Positions 40,171 through 52,460 of a stretch of 64,000 bases of DNA are shown one piece after another. The first letter of the stretch is position 1. Every line of letters starts with the position of its first letter. Below the pieces are notes generated by a model. It was not told the origin of the DNA. It saw nothing but the letters and a program-made list of their open reading frames with translations, and made no database searches. Source of the DNA: Atopsyche davidsoni (Eukaryota; Arthropoda; Insecta; Trichoptera; Hydrobiosidae); the NCBI GenBank assembly GCA_022113835.1, contig JAILWY010000007.1, positions 2,299,001-2,363,000 of the forward strand, in the 5' to 3' direction. The position numbers and the translations under genes are program-made.

Positions 40171-41885
40171 CTGAACATCAACAAATCCGACCGTAGCTTA
40201 CATAACCCTCTCCATAAAAAAATAATCTCATTGCTAGTAAAAAATAAAAAATATATAGTTGTCGTATCAATAAACAAGGATTTTGTCAGAACACTTGGTA
40301 ACGTTTCAGATTTCGGTCTTATTTTTCTAAGGTCCTTGAATTCAAGCTTCGTAAACTAATGCATTTAAACATTTTTGTCAGGGATGAAATTTTCGAAATA
40401 CTTTTTCAAACCCTTAAAGTATTACAATTTAATATAAACAATAAATGCTCTTTGCTCTTTAGCTATTTTTAGAATAAAAAAATAAATAATATGAACATGT
40501 AATTGAAGTTTTGATTTTTTAAAACAACAGAGAAGTTTTTCACAATGTCAGTGTAAACTCTAAAAATTATAGTGTATAGAAATTATAAAATTCAACTTAC
40601 TAATCAATTCAATACTTCAATATGCTAATAAATTTTTATTAGTACTTAAATTATTTATACCATAATATGCGTAGGTCTATTCTAGACAATCCTTAGTGTA
40701 AGACTAGTTAATCTAGTCAAGCAAGGTTGGAGTAAAATTTTTATAATTTAACAGTGTGTTGGTTTTTGATTAACAAAATAAAGCATAAGAAAAATCCACG
40801 TAAAATGTATTCTTTTTGGGTCGCACTGCAGTGTAGTTCGTGGAGGGACGATAATTATGATATATGAGAAGCCGCCGTCACTGGCAGAGGTAAAAAACCA
40901 CCATACACGTTGAAAATTAGTCTTATTAAATTATCTCTTGTTTCAAAAACAATACCTAGATTTATTTAATGACAATGTCAATAATATATTTAAATTTTTA
41001 AAGTAATATTTTATATAAAATTAAAACAGAAAATTTTGATAAAGTGTTAAAGAATTATTATCAAACTATTAATAGCCATTAAATTATTTAAATGGCATTT
41101 AATGTATGCACACTACACGTGTTAGGGGTGGCAACATCTGAAATCACCGACCACCCTATGGTCCGGCATGTCGTGGACACTCCCTTACCGATGTTACAAA
41201 CCGCAGACACCCACCCTGTAGCGCCGACAATCCGCCAATGGGAGGTTCATAAATTATGGTGAATGCCATTGTATGTACTTCAGAATTTAAAAAAATGCGT
41301 ACTTTCAAAAATCGCAGCGATTAATTATTATTTTAATTTTATTTTAAAAAGTGCGGCTGAAATGACTACGTGTTATTGACGAAACATACATTGATCATGA
41401 TCGTGATTATATACAAAAAAAGTATCCAGCATTTTTCAATGAATATTATGTATTTATTTTTAAATAAATAAATAATCAATAATTGAACAGAATAGCGACC
41501 AGGGAACATATGTTTTTTGATTAGTTACCCGAGCCTACACTCCTTGAAGATTGGAATAAGATACCCCCTAATCGGAAGTGAAGAAACTGTGCGGGGTCCT
41601 TGAAATTTTTCGCATATATGGGATTGTAAAATATGGCAGTGCTTGCAACTCTAAGGTGTACGATTTGTACCATGATATCAGCATAGAAAATCAATAGAAA
41701 TTTGTTTATTATGGTAGCTGGTATGAGGGCGGCAGATATATTTATAAATAATATAGATACACGAGCCTATCATGATTCGGGGACCAGCTCTGCATGTCTT
41801 GCATTCCCTTCTGGGACCTCAGGCATGTTGCTGACGACTGTGGTTGGACCAGATACCGAGAGAATGCCAACCCCGCAACCAGCGC
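40171..41885. other. Intergenic DNA, no supported gene
   Basis: AT-rich, with a balanced-composition stretch at 41,110-41,270. No coding exon or transposon recognised. Confidence 0.5.
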
Positions 41886-41945
41886 CCACCCCCATGCACC
41901 CCCATGCACCCCCATGCACCCCCATGAACCCCCATGCACCCCCGC
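41886..41945. repeat. 10-bp minisatellite (about 6 units)
   Basis: Unit CCACCCCCATG-like with a 10-bp period (CACCCCCATG), one copy carrying AACC instead of CACC. Confidence 0.9.
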
Positions 41946-42582
41946 ACTACTTGACATTAACTTATGTGGCTAATTCTGCTACCCGACAGTAGATGGCGTT
42001 GGTCGTAAATATTTGCGGTTTGAAACTTGGCTAAAATATTAGATAATTCTCTATCAATAAAAAATAATACATTTATATCCAACACTCAAATTTGATGCAC
42101 AAGGCGCGTACAAATAATGATCCCAGATGTGATCTGAATGTATTGTATTTAATATTTATAAATCAATATATTCATAGATCTGATCTAAAAACACTCATTT
42201 ACCATTCAATAAATGCGCAATAAAAAAAAAAGTTTAAGGCATCTCTTCAGGACAGTAAGCCTTTAGAGTCTGATCCCAAGATCAAAAATAGAAAATATAC
42301 TCTTCTATAATATATATATCTTTTGAATTAAAAAAAATTCAATAAATGCGTACTTACAAAGTTTTGTCCTAAAAATAAATTAGCACACAGCGTTGAGTAC
42401 TGCGAAAATTAAAATTAACCGCGCCATTTTTGGCAGATAAATTTCAAATCAACCCTTAACAGTAACAATAAATTATTCATCGTATATGAAAAGGGTTGTT
42501 TATATTCGAATACGTACAATCTAAAAGATTCCTTGTGTTTATAATTACGAGGGATTAATAAAATGAATCATGTTTTTTTCAG

Positions 42583-42798
42583 GATCCTTGCCATATTGCT
42601 TCGCAGCCCGTACTCCTGACAAGGGTACGGAAGGACTTTGGTCTGACCAGGAATCATACCGTCCACCCCCAGTGGGTGGGTCCCAACATTATGACCTCTG
42701 CCATTGTACAAGGTCCCAAACAAAGGGTGGAATATTTAATTCCCTCCGACGTATTTCACATAACGTCCGAAATGTGGTCACTGTCGTATCCTTGGTGA
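42583..42798 (+). CDS. Unidentified exon-like open frame
   Basis: After a strong acceptor (T-run then CAG, 42,580-42,582) the frame from 42,583 is open for 71 codons to TGA at 42,796. It reads as ordinary protein (DPCHIASQPVLLTRVRKDFG; RNHTVHPQWVGPNIMTSAIV; QRVEYLIPSDVF). A possible donor (TTG then GTGACA) sits at 42,795, two bases before the stop, in phase 2. Another frame is open over the same stretch, but its composition (Ser/Arg/Cys rich) looks like a shadow. Flanks are AT-rich. It could be an exon of a gene whose other exons lie outside or in the gene-poor area, or a piece of a transposon or processed gene. No family recognised. Confidence 0.35.
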   Translation, partial: DPCHIASQPVLLTRVRKDFGLTRNHTVHPQWVGPNIMTSAIVQGPKQRVEYLIPSDVFHITSEMWSLSYPW

Positions 42799-44282
42799 CA
42801 ATTTTACTGAAATAATAACGATTGTACAAAAGACTTATTTTTGTGTTTTATGACATAATGAATTATATTAAGACATTACGCTGAATTTAATATTTTAAGG
42901 ATGTTAATAAATTAACATTATTTTAAATTCGTGGTGGTAAAATATAGTTTTACAAACGGAAGACGTCCAAAAATCAGGGCAAGCACTTGTGCTTACTGAA
43001 AATAAATGAGCCTTACGAACATGCATATGATAAAAAAATGTCCCCATGCAAATGTTGCATTTAATTTAAGTATTTATTTTTATATTTAAAACAAAAGATG
43101 CAGGAAAGTATATAGTCATTAATAAAAAAATAAAAAAATCTATTCACTCTTAAAACGATGAAAAAAATAATTAATTAGGATGGAGTGTGAAAAGGTAATT
43201 CAAGGATTTGAATCATTTGCGTGGGGTAAGGGAAAACCCGTGTAGGTGAAAAATGCAGATTTATTATACAATATAATAAGAGTGTTATAATTTAATAGGC
43301 CGTAAATAAATGCAAAGCATGAAATGGCCATCCCGGCGTCCCCGTGGGCCAGTGTAAATAACACGAAACAAGAGTAAAACATGTATAAATATTCCGCTAT
43401 ACGGCAATAAATAGTCTAAACGGCCGCTAAGCAAACAACGGCGCCCTTGTTGACAATGGGCCGCGTCCGAGCGCCCGAAACGCCCGATATCATCTGAATG
43501 TGCAGAATCTAATTGTTAAGGATGCGAAGATGGGAAATCCATTTACACTTTTAATTCCTGGCCAAATGTGAATAAGCAGGGTGGCCATGGAGGGCTTAAA
43601 AAAATTTGGCTTATTTATGGTTTCAGTCCTCCGATGTTTCGATTCAAGAGGCAAGCCTAAAAGTTGATATTTCTCATAGTCGTAGGTTTTGGAAGCCGTT
43701 GCTTAGTTGATTGTATTTCTCTAAAGATGGTCTAACACTCTTCTATTAAAGAAACACAAAAACACGCTTTTCGTACCCCTTTGGATTGCAATGTGTCCAT
43801 TCTTGTGCCATCGAGCCATGGTCACCCCACGCGGGTACACAAAGGGAGCACTAAGCGCACGCAGACAGACAGACGCACAAACAAACAATACACATTAAAA
43901 CATGGGAATAATGGCGGCAAAATTAATCCGCTGCTCTTTTTCTCTCCCTTCGACTCGTCGTAAATTATCCGGCAACATGAAATAATGCCGAAAATAATTC
44001 GGGGTGGGAGAGACCAGCAACCCTTGGCTTGGGGGTAGCACCAGTGCCAGGAGGCTGCATGTGTAGGAATGATTGCACATACGTAATGAAAAGGCGTGTT
44101 AATGCTAATTGGATATCAGTTTGTTGCATCACAGGTTAATAAATTATTTTCAACATGAAGCAATTATATTTATTATTTTAAGAAAAACGGCTGTTGAATA
44201 AGTAACACCTTATTTATTCAATTCTGTGTAATTTACAAATGTGTGTAATTTGTACGAGAAAAATCATCATGTTAATTTAAAC
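42799..44282. other. Intergenic DNA with a GC-richer island
   Basis: AT-rich apart from about 43,390-43,610, which contains convergent SOX-like sites (CCTTGT and ACAATGG, 43,446-43,460) and several CG-rich blocks and may be regulatory. No gene seen. Confidence 0.4.
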
Positions 44283-44936
44283 CATAGGTACCCAAACTAT
44301 TTTGTCCCGTCGACCCCTTGTCGAGTTTTCTGTTTTTCGTAGACCCCTGCCTTGCTAATATAGAATTTTTACAAATTCATTAACTTCAAACATATTTTTG
44401 ACATCTGACTTTCATGGGGTTTTACTGTACAGTGGATTTAAAAATAAAAATGTTTAAATACATGTAAAGTTAATTATACCTTTAAAATAAATTAAAAATA
44501 CACAATATACAAATATAGTAACATTCACTAAAAAAAATCAATACTTTTAATGGGAGGGATGGGTCTGATGCTTTGACAGAATTTTTTTAATATTTGGCCT
44601 TAAATCTCCTCGCACAGTGATTTCCAATCTATTTTTTTATAAGAAGATTGACAACCGCACTGAAACCCTTTTCCATGTGGTATGAAGATGGAAAATCTAC
44701 CAAAAACCTTCTTGCGATAGTCTATAATGCAGGATTAACAGCATTATTATGTAAGTACATATGTACAATCTGTGTTAAGTACATTATTACATTTACGGAA
44801 TGCCTAAATTTTGGTGATGACCTGCTTAAATGGGATCTACTCTTGTAGACCCCCATTTACAGGTCGTGGACCCCAATTTAATTTTTCGCTATCATCGACC
44901 CCTGGAGGTTGATATTGACCACTTTGGGAACCAGTG
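44283..44936. mobile_element. hAT-like non-autonomous DNA transposon
   Basis: Begins CATAGGTACCCAAACTATTTTG and ends, read inward on the other strand, CACTGGTTCCCAAAGTGGTC: the hAT-type terminal signature (CAGTGGTTCCCAAAC-like). Subterminal GTCGACCCC blocks occur at both ends. Flanks ATTTAAAC (44,275-44,282) and ACTTAAAC (44,937-44,944) form an 8-bp duplication with one mismatch. 654 bp with no transposase frame. Confidence 0.75.
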
Positions 44937-45121
44937 ACTTAAACTCACATGAACATAAAAAACCAAATTGATATTATTTATTAATTATGTATATGAACAC
45001 ATTTAGGCCGTTCATATACGTAATAAACTGAAAAATTTTAAGCAATTAAAAAAAAAAAAAATGATAAATTGACGTGTTTTTTGTATGAAAAAAACGAGTG
45101 TGGATGCTGCTTTGTGGACGT

Positions 45122-45151
45122 GGGGGATGAAGGGGTGTGGGGTTGTGGGGG
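45122..45151 (+). other. Potential G-quadruplex
   Basis: Four tracts of 4-5 G with loops of 3-5 bases (GGGGGATGAAGGGG, then GGGG and GGGGG). Confidence 0.6.
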
Positions 45152-45200
45152 TGTGAGAGACACCGCCATGTCCCACACGTACATAGTTCCAAAGCTGTGA

Positions 45201-45267
45201 CCGGAAACCCCGGCAAATTACTGCCGGAACTTACCGGCCAACCTTTCAACTTTCCGGTTTATTCCGG
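45201..45267. promoter_or_regulatory. Cluster of four ETS-like sites
   Basis: CCGGAA at 45,201 and 45,224, and the complement TTCCGG at 45,252 and 45,262: four GGAA cores with the ETS-type CCGGAA context in 67 bp. Function is inference. Confidence 0.3.
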
Positions 45268-45378
45268 AGGCTCGTGAGTCTATAGGATCTGACGCTATTA
45301 CAGATAATCTCTACTCGAATTATACCTCAGGCGGTTGTAATTATGACGGAAACTTATTTTTTCTGCAAAAACACTATG

Positions 45379-45743
45379 CAGTAATACCCCGCTTTACGCG
45401 AGGGATACGATCCGGAAAACATCGCGTTAAGTGAAATTCGCGTATATTGGGGTTTACGATGAAACATACATACATAGTCAAAACTTAATACAAAAAATAC
45501 GAATCATTTGAATCAATCACTTTTATTCTAAGAACACTTTATGCAGTATTACATGTTATTTTTACTGAAAAATACACGTTCATAACACCCAACGCTGTTT
45601 TTAATTGTTAAGAGAAGTCAATGACTACATTATGTTCATACACATTCTTAAAATAAGAAATTCGCGTAGTGCGAGGCATTTTAACGCGTAATGTGAAATT
45701 CGCGTTACAGTGAAACGGGGTCGCGTAAAGCGGGGTATTACTG
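45379..45743. mobile_element. pogo/Tigger-like MITE
   Basis: Perfect 23-bp terminal inverted repeats (45,379-45,401 and 45,721-45,743) starting CAGTAATACCCCGC. Subterminal AAGTGAAATTCGCG blocks recur inside. The right flank is TA and the left is TG, consistent with a TA target duplication with one change. 365 bp, no transposase. Confidence 0.85.
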
Positions 45744-46285
45744 TATAACTATTTTTTTAGAAACATATCTTACAAAATTGTTTTAAATCAATGTCGTATT
45801 TAAGGTAAACAATAAATTTTTTTTTTTTATATAGAACAATGTTAAAATAGGGAGTGTATTCATTTTATACAAACTTAATATCGTTGTTATAAATTTATAC
45901 GTTACTTGCTGTATCCTAAATTGACTAGCTTTAGTCTTATTTAATCTTAATATTATTTCATGATGTACAGATGCCTATTAACGTTCTTAGATGTTGTATT
46001 TAAAAAAATGCACTGTGAACGACAGTACCGCTCTTTAGTAGCAATATCGACATATTTTTGAAAAAAAATGGCCTCAAACTACAAACGATTTGGGAATAAG
46101 CTTAACAGCTTTAATATTTCAGTTTCAGTCAATATGGGTCATAATAAGCATTTGAGTGCTCTCAGGTGTTTGTAGGATTATTGAGACCGTAAAATCGGAA
46201 ACCTAGCATGCATCTGATGAACAAAAACTCTTTTTTTTTTACTACCTGCTAGTTCACTAATCTTTCTTATAAAACTACCCAGCCG
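45744..46285. other. Intergenic DNA, no supported gene
   Basis: AT-rich; nothing recognised. Confidence 0.5.
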
Positions 46286-46612
46286 TTCTCGATTAAGCCC
46301 GGCTTTTTATAGCCGCAATCTGCGGATATTTACTAAATTCCTCCGGGCGCGCGTCCCGGCAATACGGACAGGGCGATTTCATATTTACAGCTTCCAGACG
46401 TTTTCGTATTAAATTCTTATGAAAGTGCACAGGTACCGCGGCTCGGCTGACGGACGGCCGGTGTTGCCAGTGCATCGTAAAAACTTTTCCCCCACCCCCG
46501 ACTCGGGGAACTTCGCGGGGTTTATCGCCGGCGCTGCAGACTCTCGCTCGCCGGACTGAATTTTATGCCGTGAGTATGGCAACACTGGATCTATACCTAC
46601 CTACGAACGTAC
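46286..46612. promoter_or_regulatory. GC-rich non-coding island
   Basis: About 330 bp with CG-rich blocks (CCGGGCGCGCGTCCCGG, GCGGCTCGGCTGACGG) and an inverted pair (GGTGTTGCCAGTG and TGGCAACACTGG). It may be a promoter or enhancer; no gene start seen. Confidence 0.2.
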
Positions 46613-46651
46613 TATGTTGTCAATATTACGTATACTCTTTAATAAACTTTG

Positions 46652-46734
46652 TTAACACGTTGACTGCCGTGTCGGCCACCGGTGGCCGACACGGAGGTAT
46701 TACAATTGGGCCGCGTCGGCCACCGGTGGCCGAC
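46652..46734. repeat. Two palindromes next to a TTAA site, possible piggyBac-like end
   Basis: TTAACACGTTGACTGCCG (46,652 on) runs into a perfect 28-bp palindrome (46,667-46,694) built on GTCGGCCACCGGTGGCCGAC. A second palindrome of at least 20 bp with the same core is centred at 46,724/46,725. TTAA followed by a subterminal repeat array is how piggyBac-like elements start; the opposite end was not found. Confidence 0.5.
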
Positions 46735-46825
46735 ACGACATACCTGTAAATTTTTTTGAATTTTTTTTTTTTTTGGTTTCGCCAGCCTTTCACGTTGGCA
46801 TTATCGAACAGAGTCAAACAAGTCG

Positions 46826-46945
46826 AAACCGGTCACTAATAAAAACGAAAATGTGGAAAATCACTCGAGTATTTTGTTCAAAAATATTAAAATGGAATTC
46901 CACCAAGTGCTCTCTGTCAAAAATATTGAATTTCTTATACATGTA
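46826..46945. repeat. Dispersed repeat, copy 1 (pair with 59.33 kb)
   Basis: Shares with 59,328-59,425 the blocks CGAAACCGGTCAC, GGAATTCCA.CAAGT and CTCTCTGTCAAAAATATTGA in the same order. Family unknown. Confidence 0.7.
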
Positions 46946-47659
46946 TATACCAAATAAATGACCTCAAAAATATCTCAAAACAAATTAAATAATTGTATTT
47001 GGGCCCATTATATTAAATTAAACCTAAAGAAGAAATCGTTATATTATATAATCTTATAATTTCTTATAGTGCTTATATAGTAATAAAAAATTGCAAAATA
47101 TAAACGTTTTTTATAAAAATATTTCAAAAGGACTCTCACAAAAGACCGCATCGATTAAGTTGCATTTCAATGAAACAAGGTACGAGTATTTATTTTAAAA
47201 AAATGTATGTATGTAACCGTAAAACAAATTTTCAAAAAGTATTAGAAAATAAATGACTCGACGACACGGATTATATTTACGAGGGCAGTTTATTCAGGAT
47301 GAGTCTTTTCGTACTACTGCAATCTACCCTTCCAGTTTTCATCAGCTGTGAAGGTAGCTGAAACTCCAGTTAAAACAGAAACCTCTCAGAATAAGTCAAT
47401 TTCACTGCACTGTTTCACTCTCTTAGTACTGAATGAGAAGTTTTTAGAAAAGAGGTAGTTTGATGATTTTTTTAAATTTAAAATATATATAACTTATATT
47501 TGTGATAATAAGAATAAGCGATACAAACATAAGCTTAAAATTAGAGGTATTTTTTTTGTTTTATACTCAATTATATACATATAAATACAGCTGAATGGTT
47601 TGAGAGATAACTGAGAAATGATCTTTCACCATAACATACATTTATGGACCCATAAAAGT

Positions 47660-47850
47660 CAGCCCCGATTAATTCCCACCGCGTTACATGAAAACCGCAC
47701 TATAAGAAACTAGAAGTAAGTTAAATATATATCAAGTTATTATTTTTATTTTATACAAGACTATTTTTAATTAATTCTATGGTTTCTTCCTAAACCAATT
47801 TTTCGAAATCGTGTTATAAGAGTACCGCGTTATAAGAGAGTTAACTGAAT
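47660..47850. mobile_element. Degenerate pogo/Tigger-like repeat
   Basis: Contains ACCGCGTTACATGAAAACCG at the left and CGTGTTATAAGAGTACCGCG with TTATAAGAGAGTTAACTG at the right, recalling the CG-phrases of Tigger-type ends. Terminal repeats are too diverged to define borders. Confidence 0.35.
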
Positions 47851-50800
47851 GTGTATTAAGAATGAAGGCTCTTGTTATATGTTAAACCATTTATTTATAC
47901 CTAGAAAAATATAAAATTATAAACAGAAAAGCATGTTTTTCGTAGTTAAAGTTTAACAATGCGTTGTAAAAAAATACAGGTAACAATGTACTAGAATATG
48001 AGTTGTGAACAAATATGAATTGTGTCAATATTTCATCGCCAAGGCATAAATCCAATTATACAGTGTGTTCCCACTTAGTGGTGCAGTGAACTGAACAAAT
48101 TGAATTCATAAATCTGTAAATAATAAGGGAGGGGGAGGGAAGTGAGTGAAAGTTTGGCACTGTGCCAGCTGAAATACGTATGCAATGGGCTTGAAGCTGA
48201 TGCCAACACTTATAGATATTTATGGCAGAATTTGTACGCGGTATGGAAGAAAACACACGGAACAAGATGGAAATGAGAACATTAGCTTTGGAATACAGAG
48301 TTGTGTATGCAAAGCATATGCCGCATGCTCTATCATGTAAACAATAATACAAAATCATAAAGCAAGTTTTCTTTCTAAATGTACACTGTAGAATTAATCA
48401 TTAAAAATTATTAACCACAAGTTATGTTGAGGACTATACATGTCCTGAAAAACATTTACTTATGCCTTTTTATTGCATTTTTGTTAAAAACGTTTTAAGT
48501 TTAAAAGAATATTAAGAATAAACAAATACATAGTATAAAATGCGTATTTACATACGTTTATTGATTTATGGTTCAATAAGTTTGAGGCTACAATACAATA
48601 CGAAAACATGGCACAATTTTAAACGTTTGTTTGAGTTATGAATGATTGACGTTCAAATATAAAATTAATAGTTTTCTTACATTTGAGACTTTTTCACAAA
48701 AGCGCAAGAAAAATATATATTAATTTTCTTTTCAACAAAAAGCAAGTGAGTTGAAGTTTTTCTCTCCATAGTTTAGAATTCTAGACGCGAAAAAAAACTT
48801 TTGAAAAAATTCAAACCTTATAAACGATCAAAACTAAACTCGAAAATCCGCACTCGCTCACCTTTGAGATTCAAATCTTTGACACCGAAGAAAAACTCAG
48901 TTCGGGTTCGTCTTTTTTCCTTATTCTGAAAATCCCTCTCAATTTTCCTTCACTTTAAGGGTGAAGTTAAAAGGCGAAAGGGCGAATCGTCTGAAATTGC
49001 ATTTAAGGGTAGTTTTCACGGCTTGTAACCCCGCCCCCAGGGTCAGCGCCTTTGATATCTTCATATATGGATGATCGGGAATGTAGTTTTTTTACATGTC
49101 GGACGTGTTTTTTTTAACCCCTTGTTAAGTTTGGGGTGCGTGGAATCGTGATTGGAAATTCCACTGGGAAAATCGAATCAATGTTTAAAAAAATTGCGTT
49201 TAAACTTTCCAAATTGTTGTTTCCAAATTAAGATAAAATAAACGAAGTTTGTAACCACTATATTTAAAAAAAATAATAGATTTAAAATGAGCAGGGTAGA
49301 GGTAAAAAATAATGCTTACTGCTTGACTAATAGGCAGCTTAAATAAAATTGTTAGTTAAGGGCATTTGATAACGTTTTACTCTAGGTTGTCTTACGTTAG
49401 GTTGTGGGGTTTACAAGGTGTGGCTTAGGTGGTAGCGTACACGGGTTTCTCTATTTTCGTTATTGAGCTTGTGTACGAAAAAAAATTGTGTATAAATTGA
49501 AGAAGTATTATTTCTATTAATATTCACTGTATTTTCGGACATTATGAATGCCTTACGAGAAACAATAATAAACATGTGCCCTCGGGCGACATCCACCGCA
49601 ATCAAAACTGAACAAACTACACTAACATTAATTATTTAAATGCGACGGTTTGCGCCCCAACTAATCAAAACTTACTTAATCCGGGACACGAACCGTTTCA
49701 TTAAAAAATTACATTATTACAATGATTGAATTGTGAATAATTAACTTCGGTGCGAGGAGCGTCTCTGGAGATCGAGCTCATATGAATCCGCCTTGTAATG
49801 TGTTTTGTTCTCAACATTTCACATTAAGGCCGGAATGAAATTAAGGTATTTGATTCACGCACGGCACTGGATTAAATTTATGTAACCCCTGGACTCTCTG
49901 TTACATGATTATGTATGAAGAAAAAAATATTCGCATGCTCTGATGGCAGGATTTATATGTCAGGAAGGCAATCGAAAGTTTTAAACACCCTGAAAATATC
50001 AACAGCGATGATGACATCAAGTCTTCAGAAATGAATTGCTATGGTTTCTTAGATGTTGGACTGCTTGAGATTTTCAGTCCTTTTCAGGGACTTCCTTTTT
50101 ATAGTTTCCAGGGAAAACCCTGAAAGTGGTGCCTGCATTGGGATCACTACTTTGAAAAACTTCAAACTTCTATGATATCAAATCAACTTTCGATTACGTG
50201 AAGTATTTCTGTCTTGTTATGTTGATCGAGTGATTTACTGACTCTATAGCGTTTCATGGAGCGATTGATTAACGGAATTTTGTTGTGCCTGTATAATGTC
50301 ATTAGGTTGTAAACAGGAATACTTACGAAGCTAAAAGAATCGCTTCAGACAAATACAATAAATTAAAGCCCTATTACACGTAAGCTGTCTCGGCTGTGGG
50401 GGCGGACTGGGCGTAAAAGTGAAATTAAAAACGTATCTAGTAATAACTATTTTTTTAATTATAAATGTTCAGAAGACTGCGATGTTAAGACTATACATAA
50501 AACTGTGTTTAATAGAAGTTTTACAGGTATAAAATTAAAAAAAATTACAAAATAATAACGTGTACACCGAAGCGACGAAGAGAGTGAAATAAATTGCTTT
50601 CGGAGCATTCGTTTATGATTCCTTATTGCTCGGGATTATTTTCACAAGCGATCTTGTCTCGAGTGCGTCTTCCTGAAAAACTGAAAAGCGTTTGGTCGCC
50701 TAAGAAGTCACCCCCACGAGAGACACTGAAATTTTCATAAAAATCTTGTTGCTACTCTCGAGACGCCCTCCACGCGAGCGAGGCTCTTGTAAGGGACAAG

Positions 50801-51750
50801 TATTAATGCACTGACCACACTTTCGTTATTATACAGTACAATTTTTGTACACCTAAAACATATATTTACATAAAATCGACGACACATCAATAATTTGTTA
50901 TTTAATTTTAATTTCAACCAACTAGAACAAAAATAAATCAGAGCAGCATTTTTCAGAACAAAAATATAATATGTTAAGAAGCTCAATTGTACACTCAAAA
51001 TAAATAATTTTATAATTTAAAATATAGCAACTCATTTTCTATTGATTGATAATTTCAGATTTAATTTAAATAATCTGCCTAGGAAACTAAAAAATATAAT
51101 AAATATATACATTTTGTATTTCTGAAAATGTTGTCACCTCACGCACATGGAACGTTTACAAAGCTGAAAAAATAACATTGTACGTCATTTGACTTTGATG
51201 GTGTTTTAATAGGTTTTGTACGGCATTTAGTAATACGCTATTTGTGATATGTGCAGTGGTTGAAATTTAAATGAATACGAATGATATTGTGTACAGATTT
51301 TTTCAGGCTCACAAAACTTATTGTGAAGCACGTTGTCGTGGACAGGTCGTCTCTATTTTATATCTGAGTCCGGTCCTGTGGCACACGCGCCAGGTGTGGG
51401 CGACTTGGTCGTATCAGGTTGCAGGCAGGTAATGTAAGGTAAAATAAGAAGCCCTGGGGGTGTCAACGTTCACACGAGCCCGGGGGATTACAACCGCCCC
51501 TGCGTTCTACAGCTGATTGCTAACAAGTCAGGACGGCAAAAATAACGACGCTGGAAAGTGGTAATTATTTAATGTGTACATAACATACAATGCCCTGATA
51601 ACTTTGGCAGCAGGTGTTATTGGATTTACTCTGTACTTGCTTATTGAGGCTTCCCATACTTGGGCCATTATCATTGACTCCGAATGGGGTCCTTGGGATA
51701 CTGAAAAATCGACAGCAGAACACACAAGAACAAAGTAAACCTAAAATATG
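47851..51750. other. Intergenic DNA with one possible regulatory island
   Basis: Mostly AT-rich. The stretch 49,600-49,900 has balanced composition and several TAAT and ATTA cores near CGGGACACGAACCG and GTGCGAGGAGCGTC blocks and might be an enhancer. No gene found. Confidence 0.4.
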
Positions 51751-51988
51751 TCTATTTTTTGATTAACGTGAATCAGATGCGTATTGGTTCATATGTAGGA
51801 GTATGATTGTTAAAAATTCTCGATAAACGGAAGTGATTCGTTAGTACAAGGGTTAGTACACCGGTCATGTAAACCAGGGGATGTGGGTTCAAATCCCACA
51901 CAAATCACGATGATATTTTTCTGAGAGTTTCTTTAAATCATCTTCTATGTATGGTATGAACTAATGTGCCTAATCATATTAGCAATAA
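51751..51988 (+). mobile_element. tRNA(Thr)-like SINE, copy 3 (most complete)
   Basis: Leader TCTATTTTTTGATTAACGTG; tRNA-like core 51,833-51,908 (76 nt) with paired acceptor ends, a 5-bp anticodon stem, loop CATGTAA and a perfect T stem GTGGG/CCCAC; then the tail CGATGATATTTTTCTGAGAG to TAATCATATTAGCAATAA. The run GTAAACCAGGGG with TGT at the anticodon positions is what threonine tRNA(UGU) carries. The core has A instead of U33 and a C-A mismatch in the acceptor, so it is a SINE head and not a working tRNA. Confidence 0.82.
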
Positions 51989-52264
51989 ACGTAAAATATC
52001 ATTTATTTATAAAATAAGCTTAATTTAACAGGTAGCTAGTTTTAAATTCAAATTGTAAGAAATCCTTGAAAAGTGACACAACCCCCTAACGAATGAAAAA
52101 AATTAACGGTAATTAGAAAAAAAAAAAAAAACGTTCATTAAAAGCTCCACAAAAGCTGTGTTTGCTTATCAATCGAAAATAAAAAAAAGCTGTTTGTTTT
52201 GATAATTGCGGCCAGGAATTAGCAGGTTTGCCTAATTGGGAAAGAGCTCGCGGTTTGAAAAACA
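51989..52264. other. Intergenic AT-rich DNA
   Basis: Nothing recognised. Confidence 0.5.
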
Positions 52265-52460
52265 TCCGTTGGGGTGAGGGGTGGTGCGGGGGAGAAGGGT
52301 GGGGGTAGAAGGGTGGAAGGGTGGGGGTGAGTTACCTGACCGCGCGCGGCTCTGATTGGAGGACGCCAGTCACGTGGTGTCATTATGTCATTAGCGAGTG
52401 CTTATAACGGCCGCGTTGTTTTGATTGTTTCGGGTGCCGGCGACGAGTTGGCGTAACATC
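52265..52460 (+). promoter_or_regulatory. G-quadruplex-prone tract and promoter-like GC-rich block
   Basis: 52,265-52,327 has many G-tracts of 3-5 bases (GGGGTGAGGGGTGG ... GGGTGGGGG). It is followed by a CG-rich block with GATTGG (inverted CCAAT), TCACGTGG (E-box) and GGCCGCG. No ORF or clear TSS follows. Could be a promoter or enhancer. Confidence 0.3.

Noticed and set aside
41702..41992. 96-codon frame with Pro-His-rich end
   Set aside because: Its second half is translation of the 10-bp minisatellite.
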